Assembly: GCA_947034885.2 (NCBI GenBank) | Contig: OX344749.2 | Span: 7,145,501-7,209,500, forward strand | DNA from: Thuidium tamariscinum | Lineage: Eukaryota; Streptophyta; Bryopsida; Hypnales; Thuidiaceae | Length of the DNA stretch: 64,000 nt | Reading direction: 5' to 3' | Part shown: piece by piece, positions 1 through 11,545 of the stretch | How the letters are laid out: each line of letters opens with the position of its first letter | How positions within the stretch are numbered: position 1 is the first letter of the stretch | Translations under genes and position numbers: made by a program | Notes under the pieces: model-generated | Databases searched by the model: none | What the model was told of the DNA's origin: nothing | The model's input: the letters and a program-made list of their open reading frames with translations, nothing else

Positions 1-775
1 CTTCATTTGCTCTATCCAACTCTTCAAGCACACTCTTCAATTGAACTTTATAAAAGTCATTCAATGGAATATCTTCGTTGGCCTCCACACTTGCAGCTTC
101 AACAGATCCTTCAATTCTTGGCATCCCTTCCAATGAAGGCAATGTCAACGTGGGGCCCGCCTCCACTTCCCCCTCCTCCAAAGGCTCCAAATTAGCCAAT
201 GTCTCACCCACATGTGGCAGTCCAACATCCATCAACTCATCTTCACTACTTTCGTGATCCGACCACACGAACTCATTGTTCGGAACTTCATTCTTGATGA
301 AAATCTTTTTCCCTAAACCTTCACGTGGGTTTTGGGAGGGACCCGCCCTAGGAATGTCCTTGGTTGACGGTTTTTGGACAAGCTTTGCTCCCTTAATGGT
401 GCTCCAATCCACCCTTCGTCGAAGAATAACTTCCGCGTACACCATCTCACACAGAAACAAGGGAATTTCATTCCGAGGCACACTTCGTGTCTTATACAAG
501 TATTGATATACTTCGATACATCTTTGTACAAATCCATCGTGAGTGCAAGCATGAAGATTTGCCATGTTTGACTTCAAGTGGATTTTGTGTCAATGATAGG
601 GGAAAAGCTTATCGATGTGGCACCATTGTACAAATGCCCTACAAGTGGTCGCGGTCCAAAAGCCTTCGATCCTCTCCCAACCTCCATGAGCCACGACATT
701 AGAGTCCACAAGGACGTGTCGTTGTCTTTTTTGCATCTTGCCTTTGGCTTTACGGTTCCTCCGGGTGGCATCCAT
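1..775 (-). pseudogene. Gene A: N-terminal part of a WCHI/VDW-domain family protein, one nonsense codon, truncated by window edge
   Basis: Reading the minus strand from the ATG at 775 gives MDATRRNRKAKGK, then W-C-H-I-D-K-L-F-P, a Q-R-C-I-E-V-Y block, YAEVILRRRVDWSTIK and an acidic, low-complexity stretch that runs off the window. The same blocks in the same order occur in genes B (11875-13371) and C (17733-15259), so they belong to one family. The frame is open except for a TGA at 592-590, where B and C have arginine (CGC). A C-to-T change at a CGA codon would explain it. The function is not known. The coiled coil and RING of the family, if present, lie outside the window. The 5' side carries the GC array and leader described next. 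Confidence 0.7.
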
Positions 776-873
776 TGGATTGAAGTAGATGGAGGTATTA
801 AGAAATACCAAAATGCGACAATAGCTGCCCCAATAGATGCACGAACCACACAATCACAGTAAAAAAAAACCAA

Positions 874-1205
874 GTACTGGACACGCAGTCAGCCACGAGA
901 AGCGGGTGACAGAGCAGTGTGCAGCGCTGGAATTGCAAGTGGGCGAATGCGGATGGGGCGACCACTTATAAACTCGATGTCGCCTGGGGCGCATGCGTTC
1001 CGTGCGAGGGCGACTGCGGGTGGGGCAAGTGCGGGAAGGGCGACCGCACGAGGGCGACCGCGGGTCCTTTGAAGGACCTGTTTTGCGGTCTGGGCGACCG
1101 CGCCTGGGCGAGTGCGCGAAGGGCGACCACGGGAAAGGCGACCGCGGGTCCTTTTACGAGGTCATTTATTTCTGAATTTCCCGCCTTCTGACTTGGGCGA
1201 CCACA
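874..1205 (-). promoter_or_regulatory. GC-palindrome array and leader upstream of gene A
   Basis: About 940-1205 is a CpG-dense tract of degenerate repeats around GGGCGACCGCGGGT, a half of the palindrome GCGACCGCGGTCGC. At its gene-proximal edge (minus strand) it contains TTTATAAG, a plausible TATA element near 968. It is followed by a leader including TCACCCGC...GTGGCTGACTGCGTG (874-935) that recurs upstream of the kinase and gene B. I infer a promoter module; the short ORFs through it are by-products of the repeat. Confidence 0.6.
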
Positions 1206-2034
1206 GGTTGTTCACCAAGGAAATCTGAATTTTGGATTTCGCCCTCTGAAAAATAGTTGTAGAAATGAAAAGGAAGCCGATGTGAACTAAAAAAAGGATT
1301 CATGGGAAGAAATGGTGTGTAAAAGAACAAGGAAATGCCCATTTTTTCAAAAAATAAAAGTTTATAAAAATAAAAAGGGAAATCATATTAACTAAAGAAT
1401 GCTCATTTGGAGAAAATTCCATGAGAAAATAAATATAAAAATAACACAATCAATGAAAGGCTTGAAAGAAAAATGCATTGTAGGAATGAAAAGAAAAATC
1501 TCAGTATCAATAAAAAAAAATCATGAATTCAACTACAATAGTGCAGTAATGACCTGAAGTATGTCAAAGCTAAATGCTCAATAATGTAATTGAATGCCTA
1601 TATAAGTTAAAATGCAATGGTATACATTTCCACCAATATTTGGTGTGTAATTTTTGAGCATAGGAAGCTGAGATTCATTTTATATAGATTAATAATGATG
1701 TCCAAAGTTGTACACCATCTAATTTGGTGGGAAAAATATCTAACTAAAGAAATTGTTGCAAAAGTATTCTATATAAAAATAACTACCAAGTGGACTACTA
1801 AGTATTATTCAACCTTCTTTTTTGGATCCATATTGCTTACATAAAAAAATATAGAAGCATGTCTATTCTTTATTGTTTTTTTATTTAAGTTGAAGGTGAC
1901 ATTTGAGAGCCATTGTAAATACAAAATCACATCATTTCTTTGTTTTCCTTACGACCCCCAATCAACATCCAAGAGCATAATAAAATATGAATTTCTTTTT
2001 TGGGTTTTAGAATATGATGATTATGGTGTGAAAG
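1206..2034. other. AT-rich intergenic sequence
   Basis: No gene, RNA or clear repeat seen. Short ORFs here are AT-rich and resemble nothing I recognise. Confidence 0.5.
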
Positions 2035-2505
2035 ACCCTGAATCCAAAAGCACATTAGCCTTGTTTTTGTGGGAGGTTTCTATTGGGAACCTCATTTAAT
2101 TCTACGACATATTTTTTTATTTTTTTAGAAAGTTTCCCATCATAACTTCATTAAATTCAAAAGAGCATTTTCTTTTAAGAGGTTCACATCAGAAATCTCA
2201 TTTAATTATAAAACTAATATCTTAATTATTTAGTAAGGGTTTTCATTAGGAACCTTATTTAATTCAAAAACATATTTATCTTGAACCCCTTTTTTTAAAG
2301 GGTTCCCACTGAGAACTTCATTGCACTCAAAAACACATTTTTTTGGATGTGGTTCCCATTGGAAACCTCATTTATTTCAAAAACACAATTCCCTCTTTTT
2401 TTGGCGTGGTTTACATTGCAAACCTCATTTCATAAAAAAAAACAATTTCCCTCTTTTTCAAAAGAGGTTTGCATTGGGAACCTCATTCAATCCAATAATT
2501 TGTTT
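2035..2505. repeat. Degenerate tandem repeat, unit about 60 bp
   Basis: Roughly eight diverged units, each centred on a form of GGTTCCCATTGGGAACCTC followed by ATTTAATTCAAAAACACA and a T-rich run. Open frames across it come from the repetition and are not genes. Confidence 0.7.
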
Positions 2506-4336
2506 TATTTTATAAAAAATTTGGTTCTTGTTGTGCATAAACTCATATGCATTAAATTCTGTGATGCCTTATTTGGAATACTCATTCAAAAGATGTTAAG
2601 TGATATAACCTCACCTTTGGAATTCTCGGAAAAAAATTAAATTTTTAAGCTATTAGTAGTTGAGGTTAGGGGTCAACTTTAAATCAACCTCTACTTAAAT
2701 AACTATTTAGAGAGAACAAAACATTATTTTCTTTAGGGTGAAATCGTAGATCAAATATTGAAAGATTCCTTAGTTATTGGTCACAGGATTGATGATATCA
2801 TCATTTGGAACATGAAGGGGGGGGATTTTAGTGCTCAATTTCCTTTTCTATCTAGCCTTTCGGCCCTTTTCAAGCTTGGCCGCTTTGTATATTGGATTCA
2901 TCTTAATGCAATAGTTCTTCCATTTTTTCAAATACATATTTTATTTTATTTTTTGCAAATTCATTTCAAAAATAAAGTATTACAAAATCTAAATTCAAAG
3001 TGGAAAAATTTTAGGATCTAAATATTCTAAAACGTAGGTATTGTATATGGTATTATTGTCCAACAATATGTTATAATCTTATTAAAATATCAAGGATTAT
3101 TTTGAGTTTTCTTCTATTCTAATCCTTGCCTTTATCCTTTACAAATTAATATCAATCCTCTTTAGTTTTTTGAGATAGGACAAGTTCTTATACACTTTAA
3201 CAATTCCTTAAAATTATAAGCGTACAAGTTCTAACTAGGTAAATGCAGAGATTATCAAGGTAAAGAAAATATAATATTATCACTTATGGAATTATGGATC
3301 AAGAGAGTATAAATAGGTATGCCACAACTATAGAATATTTCAACGTGTTTATAACATATACCCTATAATATAAGTGTGTATAACATAAGTGTACTAGAAA
3401 TCTCTTTTCTATGATCCAAACACGTATATTATAAGTGAATCGTCTTCTAGTCTTAGGGACTCACATTCTTAGGCTCATATAGTAGCATCCGTCACGAGTT
3501 TTAAGAGGGATTTGGGATGCAATAGATCTCCCATTTGTTCAAAAAATAAAAAATAAAAAATTGTACAATGGTTTGTAAAGTTCTTCATTTAATTCAATAT
3601 TCAAAATTTATTACAATAATTAAAATATAATGTGTAGGATAATTCTTTGAAATTTGAACCATTGAAATTAGCATTTTCAATTCTAGAATTGAACTACTAA
3701 CAACTTAGTCTTTGAAATCATTCAATATTCCTATCTACTTGCTATGTTTTCCCAAAATGTTATACACTTCCAAATGGTTAAAAAGTTCTCAAGTATATTA
3801 TCAATTGCCTCTAAACATTGGTATAAATAAGCACCACCATTTACGGCAATTGTTTTATATAAATGTGATTGTATGAAGGGCAACTTCCAGATTTTCTTAC
3901 ATGTCACGGCCCTCAAAAGAATTTCAACCAATTCAAATGTTAATAGCAAGGTAATTCTCATGGTAGAAAAATTTGAAATTTCCTCCACCACTTTTCAAAC
4001 TAGCATAATATAGGATACTACAACTATATGTGCCTCAATTCATTTTTTTCCTCAAAATCTACTACTTGTATTCAAAAGAGCAATTATGGATAAAACAAAA
4101 TTCAAATCACTTAGAGGTTTAAAATTCATAGTTGGAGAATGTTCATTGAATTGCATTCAAAGATTTGCATTAGTTTGGCAAAGGTATAACCTCTTCTAAT
4201 TCTTCACTCCATTTGGCTCAAATGCTTTGTTCTATTAAATGTTAGATTTTAGTACAATGAGATTTTCCATTTACTAAAAAACTAGGATACAATACATTAA
4301 ACTATTCCCTAATGACAAATTTTTAGTTGTCATGTA
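2506..4336. other. AT-rich intergenic sequence
   Basis: Low-GC sequence with no supported gene. Probably old transposon remains, but no termini were found. Confidence 0.4.
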
Positions 4337-4337
4337 A

Positions 4338-4500
4338 AGCGACCGCCTTTAGAGCGACCACACTTCACAATTTATTTATTTATTTTGAACCAAAGGGGCA
4401 AGCCCTCTGCATGAAGAAGCTTAACAAAATTTGCAAACCCTGAAAGTAAGGCGACCACGGGTAAGGGGCGACCGCGCCTCAAGGGCGATCGCCAGTGCCA
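4338..4500. repeat. Short remnants of the GCGACC array
   Basis: Isolated GCGACCGC / GCGACCAC units (near 4339, 4355, 4451, 4468 and 4487) in otherwise AT-rich sequence, about 400 bp before the main array of the kinase gene. Probably part of the same decayed module. Confidence 0.5.
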
Positions 4501-4544
4501 CAAGTTGCGTCAGAACACACTACCATTCCAGGCTCGATCGCCCC

Positions 4545-4885
4545 TTAAGAGAATATTCTATTTACTAAATAGGTTTCATCTAGTGTCCCGCAATGCTCTA
4601 TCAGCAGGGTTGAAGTTCGAGTTTCAACGAGACATTTCTCGATTTTATCCATCTTCAGAAGTTTTTTGTTGTAGACATCATAAACTCGATTGAAAACATG
4701 ATGAGCACTTTTCACTTGCAGCTCCGACGACACGGGATTATCTCGACACTTGGCAGTGCACAGCACAATTGCCTTCCCGTGCAAAACTTCCACCACATTC
4801 TCATTCTCAACTCCCTTGATACTGCCTTGCGATATAAACACCTCCTTCCCGGCCTTGCGTGGAGGAAGCTCTTTCTTCAGAGTAA
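4545..4885 (-). pseudogene. Coding-like fragment, possibly from a BAH-type domain
   Basis: The minus strand has an open stretch ending at 4545 whose composition is protein-like rather than repeat-like: KEVFISQGSIKG, then HGKAIVLCTAKCRDNP, then SAHHVFNRVYDVYNKKL. The order hydrophobic-GK-x-V-L-C ... V-F-x-R-V-Y-D-V-x-x-K-K-L recalls plant BAH-domain proteins, but this is from memory and weak. Upstream, the frame runs into the GC array. It has no confirmed start and may be a captured exon, or an exon of a divergent gene sharing the promoter array. Confidence 0.25.
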
Positions 4886-4889
4886 GGGA

Positions 4890-5062
4890 GCTCCTCAAAC
4901 GCGGTCGCCCCCCATCCGCGGTCGCCCCCCAGCCGCGGTCACCCCCAGCCGCGGTCGCCCTCCAGTCGCGGTCGCCCCCAGTCGCGGTCGCCCTACCCGC
5001 GGTCGCCCTACGCACCCGAGGTCGCCTACCCGCGGTCGCGTCTGGATCCGCACGCGCCTGGG
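4890..5062 (+). repeat. GC-palindrome array upstream of the kinase gene
   Basis: Back-to-back CCGCGGTCGCCC units, about ten, with occasional exact GCGGTCGCCC junctions. Strongly CpG-rich against an AT-rich background. Placed 270-440 bp before the kinase ATG. The same array type lies upstream of genes A, B and C. Confidence 0.8.
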
Positions 5063-5175
5063 GCGACTTCGGGTACTTAAGCAGTCTCCGGGACCGCATT
5101 CGCCATCTTGCCTCGGCCTTGCGCATTGTCTTTCACCCGCCTTGGAGTGGCTGAATGCATGCCCGTGGGCCGGGG
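5063..5175 (+). promoter_or_regulatory. Conserved leader / core promoter of the kinase gene
   Basis: GGCGACTTCGGGTACTTAAG followed by CAGTC, then GCGCATTG-C-TTTCACCC and GTGGCTGAATGCATGCCCGTG. The same order is found at 11520-11625 before gene B, although the two coding regions are unrelated. TACTTAAG occupies the place of the TATA-like TTTATAAG of gene A. I infer a shared core promoter and leader. Confidence 0.55.
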
Positions 5176-5261
5176 TCCTTTATTCGATTTTGGGGTTGTT
5201 TTTTTGTCATTTTGATCTATAAAATTCCTCAAAGCTACGGTGAAGCTTTCGATTACACGCA

Positions 5262-5333
5262 ATGTCCAACCCAATAGAAGATGGTGATGTGAGGCACAAA
5301 GGTGTTTTGGATACTCATCCAATATTCTCATAA
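5262..5333 (+). CDS. Upstream in-frame mini-ORF abutting the kinase start (TAAATG)
   Basis: An ATG at 5262 opens 23 codons (MSNPIEDGDVRHKG...) that end in TAA at 5331-5333, directly against the ATG at 5334 and in the same frame. Either this is a uORF that limits translation of the kinase, or the original start was at 5262 and the TAA is a mutation (CAA to TAA would be one transition). The peptide begins M-S-N-P and the downstream one M-P-N-P. Confidence 0.35.
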   Translation: MSNPIEDGDVRHKGVLDTHPIFS

Positions 5334-6917
5334 ATGCCTAATCCCACAGAGGGTACCAGTACCTTGAGGCGAAAATCCCTTTGGGATTTGGATGATCCAC
5401 AACACTTTCTAGAGCCTATATTTATAAGCGAAACAACAGGGAATGAAGCTCGATTGAAGAAAAAGAAGTCCAGGTCTGCTCATGATAAGGATCCAACATA
5501 TCCTCCTTCAAGTTATACGAAGTATGCATACGAGGTGTGCCTTCAATGGTACGCTGGCAAAAGTGTACAATTTTTGGAGGCAAACTATTTGAGGGATGCT
5601 GGAACAGGCACGGAGAAGCTGACGGGGGATTTGGAGGCCCGAATCTTAAGCAAGTGTTATGAATCAGAGGACTTCAAAGACGTGGACTTAACGTACAATT
5701 CCAAATTTTGTGATTGGATGACTGATACTATTCAGGCAGTAACTTTTAATACCAAAAAATTGATGATAGAGTTCCGTGCACCAACCACAGGACGAGTGGA
5801 AGATGAAGAGGCAAAGGAATTCCATGCGAAGATGGAGTGGTGGCATACTGCGTCCAAGAGATTGTCAAAGTTTGGATCGAGGGGTTTCAAGTGGAAAAAT
5901 GACGTTGTGAAGGCTGCATTTGCAAGAGATGGTGGAGTGAGTATCATATGGATTCCACCCACGGCAAAGGTTGAGGCCCTCGGTGGTTTTTCTCGTGAAG
6001 GTGGCCACGGAAAGGTGCGAAAGGTTCGAATAACAGGTCTAGATACCATTCCACCAAATATTGCTCTTGCGGGGAAAATGCCAAAAACGAAGGACTTGCG
6101 TGATCAACGGGTGGAGCGGTCCGTAGAGGCCTTGGCATGCCCTTTAAATCATGCAGGCTTAATTAAGTTTTTTGCCTTAAACTCAATTACCATGGAAGCG
6201 TATACATTGTGGTGGATTGGAGGTCATTTGGGTGACTTACTGAATGTGGATAAGCTGGTGTCACGAACTACTGAATGGCACGAAGTGCATCGAATCAGAG
6301 AACTTCCTGAAGAGAAACAAAAGGAAGTTAGCCTTTTTCGAAGGCATAAGGCAAAGTTGGCATGGACCTTGGTGTATGTGACTCACTTCATGCACCAATC
6401 ATCAGTGCTACACAACGATTTATCTCCGAGAAATGTATTGTTGTACTATCCTGATTATTCAAATGAAATAATCAACATTGGGATTTGTGATTTCGGAATT
6501 ACAAGCCGTGTAAACGAAAAAGCCTCATCGCATTATGGATATCCTACCAAGGAAGAGACACGGAAGCAACAAGAGGGACGATGGTGGGTGGCTCCAGAGT
6601 TGTTTTATACATTTGGACCACCTAATTCGGATACAAGCATACCAATTATGCAATCGAGGCATAAATATACAAAGCAGTCAGACTCGTATTCTATTGGAAA
6701 GCTGGTGGAAGCTATGAAGATTGGGGATATGTATCCTTTTGACAAAGAGACATTCACAACGATGGATGCATGTAGGTATTTTGCTATGAAGGTGGGCCAA
6801 CTCAAAAATGAAGATCTGAAGGAGAGACCAACATGTACAGAGGTGGTGAATTTGGTCCTGGGGCCTCCATGGTATATGAAGCCTCCAACATTTGTATTGC
6901 GCGATTCCCCCCTATAG
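5334..6917 (+). CDS. Atypical protein kinase domain protein, 527 aa
   Basis: Single uninterrupted exon. Residues 1-215 form an N-terminal region I do not recognise, rich in K and W. Residues ~220-510 look like a protein kinase: glycine loop GGHGKVRKV (223-231), likely ATP lysine K248 in ALAGK, likely helix-C glutamate in RSVEAL (~265), catalytic loop HNDLSPRN (360-367), DFG (386-388), APE (420-422), SDSYSIG (449-455) and ERPT (497-500). The HRD arginine is replaced by Asn, but the catalytic Asp, Asn and DFG are present, so catalysis is possible. Kinases without the HRD arginine do not depend on classic activation-loop phosphorylation, so regulation may be unusual. The position behind a GC array links it to the dispersed family here. 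A substrate cannot be inferred. It is intact, unlike A and C. Confidence 0.75.
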   Translation: MPNPTEGTSTLRRKSLWDLDDPQHFLEPIFISETTGNEARLKKKKSRSAHDKDPTYPPSSYTKYAYEVCLQWYAGKSVQFLEANYLRDAGTGTEKLTGDLEARILSKCYESEDFKDVDLTYNSKFCDWMTDTIQAVTFNTKKLMIEFRAPTTGRVEDEEAKEFHAKMEWWHTASKRLSKFGSRGFKWKNDVVKAAFARDGGVSIIWIPPTAKVEALGGFSREGGHGKVRKVRITGLDTIPPNIALAGKMPKTKDLRDQRVERSVEALACPLNHAGLIKFFALNSITMEAYTLWWIGGHLGDLLNVDKLVSRTTEWHEVHRIRELPEEKQKEVSLFRRHKAKLAWTLVYVTHFMHQSSVLHNDLSPRNVLLYYPDYSNEIINIGICDFGITSRVNEKASSHYGYPTKEETRKQQEGRWWVAPELFYTFGPPNSDTSIPIMQSRHKYTKQSDSYSIGKLVEAMKIGDMYPFDKETFTTMDACRYFAMKVGQLKNEDLKERPTCTEVVNLVLGPPWYMKPPTFVLRDSPL

Positions 6918-7211
6918 TGATGAATGCATTAGTTGAAGGCAAATTGTTGAGCTATTAGAAGAAATTGTTGGCAACAATGTGAGCCTATCATTTTGTATTA
7001 CTATACACGAATATATAAATTTTTCTTTGGCAAAACAAAGTGTACATACCATTGCCTTCCATGCATTGTATTTTAAAAGTTAAAATATAATTTATCTTGG
7101 AGTCAAATTTGTCTTCACTGTGAGTTGAAATGTCATATGACATGTTTGTATCAAGTCCATAAGATCACCTTTTTGGGGAGTATGGGGAAATAATATATTA
7201 CGCAGGCTTTA
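6918..7211. other. 3' flank of the kinase gene
   Basis: AT-rich sequence, probably the 3' UTR, ending at the TA target of the next element. No second gene seen. Confidence 0.4.
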
Positions 7212-8304
7212 TGGGTGATTGCATGAAACACTTGTACTGCTGTGTTGCATCATGTTTTGTGGTGACTAGTTTTTTAGCCATAACTTATGTTTTTTAGCTC
7301 CAAATGATTCAAATTTTTAAAAATGGTTACTCATAACTATTATACATCATTTAGAATTTTTGAAGATTTAAAAAAAATATTTTACTATTTTTAAATAGCC
7401 CCCAATTTTTTGTCACATATTCCAATTTAGGGGTTTTTAGTACTATTTAGAACCCCAAAAAAAGAATTTTGAGCTGAAATTTTGAGAGAATGTTTTTTTA
7501 GTAGAATTATAGCTTACCTCCAAAGGAATTATAAAAATAGTCATTTTTTGGATGTATAGAAGTCCACAAAGAGACCTTCTTTCTACTTGCTTTTTGAAAC
7601 ATATTAAACATTTTTTTGGTGATTTTCTTGGTCAAGCCTTATCACCAAAAAATCTTCTCAAATGGCCAATTTTTATTTTTATTTTCAAAAATGTTTTTTA
7701 TTTTTTATTAATTAGAACATTGAAGTATGTATTTTCTTCACCGGAATTCTATGTGTTCTATGTCCAAAATCCTAGTGAAGAAAAATACAACTTCAACATT
7801 TTAATTTGTAAAAAATAAAAAAAACAAATTTAATGAAATCTAAAAATTGGCCATTTGAGAAGACTTTTTGGTGATAAGGCTTGACCAAGAAAATCACCAA
7901 AAAAATGTTTAATATGTTTCAAAAAGCAAGTAGAAAGAAGGTCTCTTTGTGGACTTCTATACATCCAAAAAATGACTATTTTTATAATTCCTTTGGAGAT
8001 AAGCTACAAGTCTACTAATAGAATATCCACTCAAATATTCAACTCAAAATTCGGTTTTCTGGGTTCTAAATAGTACTAAAAACCCCACAATGTCAAAGTG
8101 TGACAAATTAACAAAATTGAATTTTAAATATCAAATGTTTTTTTTTAATTTGTAAGAAATAAGAATAATAATTTGAGTCAAGATATCGAGGAAGTGTTTT
8201 TTTATTTTGGACACTTAGTTTTTTATTCAAAAGTTAGAGCCATCTTAAAGCAGTCAACCCAAAAAAACGCAACAAATAGTACAAGTGTTTCGTGCATTCA
8301 CCCT
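7212..8304. mobile_element. Foldback DNA element, TIR GGGTGATTGCAxGAAACAC, TA duplication
   Basis: The left end (T)GGGTGATTGCATGAAACACTTG and the right end are inverted copies, and the arms stay complementary for several hundred bases. For example, 7556-7660 (GGATGTATAGAAGTCC...) is mirrored at 7855-7970. Flanking TA lies at 7210-7211 and 8305-8306. No transposase is present, so it is non-autonomous. TA targets point to the Tc1/mariner group. Relatives lie at 30820, 34665, 44775 and 60755. Confidence 0.8.
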
Positions 8305-9670
8305 TAATATGCTCACAAATTTCATGCTCATGCCTCATGGAGTCATGGCTCTTAGCTCACAAGCTCTTTGTTGCAAGCTCTCATACTAGTGTCGTTGAAA
8401 GTGAACGTGTTCAAATTACTTGTTAAATTGTGTTAAAGGATTTTCATTATTTTGTCATTTTTTTTTTTTAATTTTTAAAAAAAATATTTTGTCATTTTTT
8501 TAAATAGTCACTTGATTGCTTGAAGTCAATGACATTGACATGTTTGTTGGCCCTTTAGTGTGCAATTTTTTTTCCCAATAATAGACAATATTGAGTAAAA
8601 TTACAATTCCCAAAATGTTATAGGTTTTTTTTGTCCATAGTACTCTATAGTATAAGGGATTTTTTTCCTCTAGTAATTTACATCCTTAAAGATTTAAAAT
8701 AGACTTAAGAGATATGGGACTTCAAGCAACAAAGGACCCAAACATTTGAGACTTCATTCACTTCAAGAGTTCAAGTTGGTAGTAATTAAATAAAATATGA
8801 TGAGCCTTTATCCGTATAGTGAAACTAAAAAGTCCTTGATAATTGTATCCTCCATTTCTTTGCTCCTCAATCCTTACGTGCAAAGATTTTTAGGTGATTT
8901 TTTAGATTAGAGATGAATTAGAGATGAATTGACATGATTGACTAGTGCATGTATTCAGAATTTGAATTTTCTATTAAAAATTTCCGATCATTATGAAATA
9001 TGAATTTATGAAGAAAGCTTAAAAGAAACTAATATTCAATACTTAATCCTTGAAGGGCAAAGGGGGACATAATGTACTTACTCGAAATTTTCAATGACAA
9101 ATTCCCGATAGGGCAAAACTAATTTAAGTCTTCATTCTTAATACACAAAGAAAACTTTAATTTTATTTTCAAATTTTATTTATTATAAATCTGAAAAATA
9201 TTACCCTAAACCTAGAGTTCTAGAATTATAGTGTGAATGTATGATAGAAAATACCAAATAATTAGAATGATTCCAATTTTCTGGGAAGATGTTTCTATTT
9301 ATGGAATGATAATAAAAGATTTATAAAATTTGAAAATTTACACATATATAGTTTTTATAAAAATGTTAAGATCCAATTTGGCCAATTTCCCTATTTTTTA
9401 CAAATTGAAAAATAAAAGTGCCTATTTCCATGAGCCATTTGTATTTTTCTAGTTCACCACTTCACCTACTTAGAAACCTTTTCTACACTTTTCCTTCATC
9501 GGATATCTTCTTCTAGAAGAAATATACATTCTCTATATTTTTTATATTTTTTAAAAATTGTTTTTGTATTTTGAAAGTACTCCCGGAAAATCAAGAGTAC
9601 TATGGCCAAAGTGTACCAAAACCGGTCAACCCTCCTATGAAGATAGGCTGTTTGTTTGTTTGGATGTTTG
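8305..9670. other. AT-rich intergenic sequence
   Basis: No supported gene or intact element. Open frames are short and low in complexity. Confidence 0.4.
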
Positions 9671-9964
9671 TTACGTTGAGATCTCCCGGACCGTGAGTCC
9701 CCCGGGTGCATGTTTGGTACCATTGGAAAGCCCTCGGCGAGGAGGGGTGCACGGGCTTTGATTCATGGTGTTCTGACCTACGGCATGAAAGTTATTGAAT
9801 TTTGAAGTTTCTATATGTTACGTTGAGATCTCCCGGACCGTGAGTCCTCCGGGTGCCTGTTTGGTACCGTCGGAAAGCCCTCGGCGAGGAGGGGTGCACG
9901 GGCTTTGATTCACGGTGTTCCAACCTACGAAATGAAAGTTATTGAATTTTGAAGTTTTTATACA
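9671..9964 (+). repeat. Two-copy tandem duplication, 147-bp unit
   Basis: TTACGTTGAGATCTCCCGG starts at 9671 and again at 9818. Each unit contains TTTGGTACC, AAGCCCTCGGCGAGG and GGTGCACGGGCTTTGATTCA, and ends in GTTATTGAATTTTGAAG. The copies differ at only a few sites. GC content is well above the surroundings. No coding potential or RNA fold that I can name. Confidence 0.85.
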
Positions 9965-11360
9965 TTTATAAAAATATTTTTTTCTTTTCTTTTAGACTGT
10001 GGCAACGGCACGGGCCACCCTAGTCTTTCTTGAACTTACGATAAATGGTCTACAACATAAAATTCTTTGAAAGATCTAACATGTTGAATACTTGAATTAG
10101 AATTTGAACAATTTTAATTAAAAGAAAGTTGTCGAACTTGTCAAAATGTAGACAATTTTTTCAATTTACAACAAATTCCAAGAAGCTCAAAATAGGCCTT
10201 GGCACCTTGTCATTAAGGAGTTAATGGCTTTACGTGTGGAGAAGTTTCTTGTGCCATTCCATGTTTGATAGTTTTGCTATAGATCTTGAATAAAGTACAA
10301 GATTTCAATTTAGAAATTTTGAATGGAAACGAAATTTAATTCCAAATATTCGGTTTTGTTACCTTTTATGAATAGCTAATTGGTTAAGTTTGAATGTCAA
10401 AATGAAGTTATAAATTTGTAATGGGAGAAACCAAGAAAATATTGAAAGGCACTATATTTTTTTATTTTCTTTAATGATTTTAGATTGGCTTACTGACATA
10501 TTGGATATTTGGATGAGGAAATGGAGTTTGTCATCATGCTTTACAATAATTTGTTTATTACATTTTGGAAGAATGGATGTGAATTCATTTATTCATGGTA
10601 TATTTAACTTCTTTATCTTATATACTATTATAGATTGAATTCCTTTATTTTGTTTTGTTTGCAATATTTTCAAAGAAGGAAGAAAATGATAGATAGTACT
10701 GAACTATGTTGTTTAGAAATCATTTAAACCATAGGGATGGTCAATTATGTTATTCCATCAACACTTTTTTGCCATTTTGGCATGTACAATAATTTTCTAC
10801 CTTTGCCTATTTACAATTTATTTCCCTTATCATATATAATTTGAATAGTTTTAAAACCTTTTAATACAGTATCAAATTTGTTTTTTTCGTAAATATAGAG
10901 GAAGACTACTATTTTTTAACTACTTGCGAAACCATTTCTAGATACATGAGAGGTTCCTCAGAAATAAATGATTGAAAATAGATATCTTTTTTTTGGTGAA
11001 CTATTATCTTCAAAGATTATAGAAAGTTACAACACAAAGGATTTTTCGATTTCAACCATACAAAATTCTTACAAATTTGGGACTTCACGACTTTAGGGGA
11101 TGCTAACTTCGTAGAAGTCACTGAACTAATCATTAACCAGTAAATGGCCAGGGCCTATTTTGAGCTCCTTCGAATTTGCTTTCATTAAAACGGAATGTAA
11201 ACATTTTCATAAGTTTTTATTATTTCACTCTTGATTAGAAATGACAAACATTATCATCAAAGGTTGCATAGGAAAAAAAATATATCACTTATAGAGTGAA
11301 AGACTATAATATTTGATAATGAAGGTGTTAAAACAACAAAAGAACTAGAAGCCCCAAACC
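9965..11360. other. AT-rich intergenic sequence
   Basis: Nothing supportable seen. The tract ends abruptly at the next GC array. Confidence 0.4.
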
Positions 11361-11545
11361 CGAAGGCGCGGTTGCCCATCCCGCAAACGCGCACCCGTGG
11401 TCGCCCAGCCGCGGTCGCCCGTCCCGCGAACGCGCACCCGTGGTCGCACCCCACGAACGCGCACCTTCCTGGACTCGCGGTCGCCTTGAATGCGCAGTCG
11501 CCCTTGCGCACGCGCCCTAGGCGACTGCGGGTACTTAAGCAGTCG
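11361..11545 (+). repeat. GC-palindrome array upstream of gene B
   Basis: Repeats of CGCGGTCGCCC and GAACGCGCACCCGTGGTCGC, a slightly different composite unit from the other arrays but the same GCGGTCGC core. It ends about 330 bp before the gene B ATG. Confidence 0.8.

Noticed and set aside
919-1191. Open frames through GC arrays (also at 4698-5222, 4750-5154, 11257-11595, 17876-18133)
   Set aside because: Repetitive Arg/Gly/Pro/Asp composition follows directly from the GCGACCGCGG repeat; several frames are open at once.
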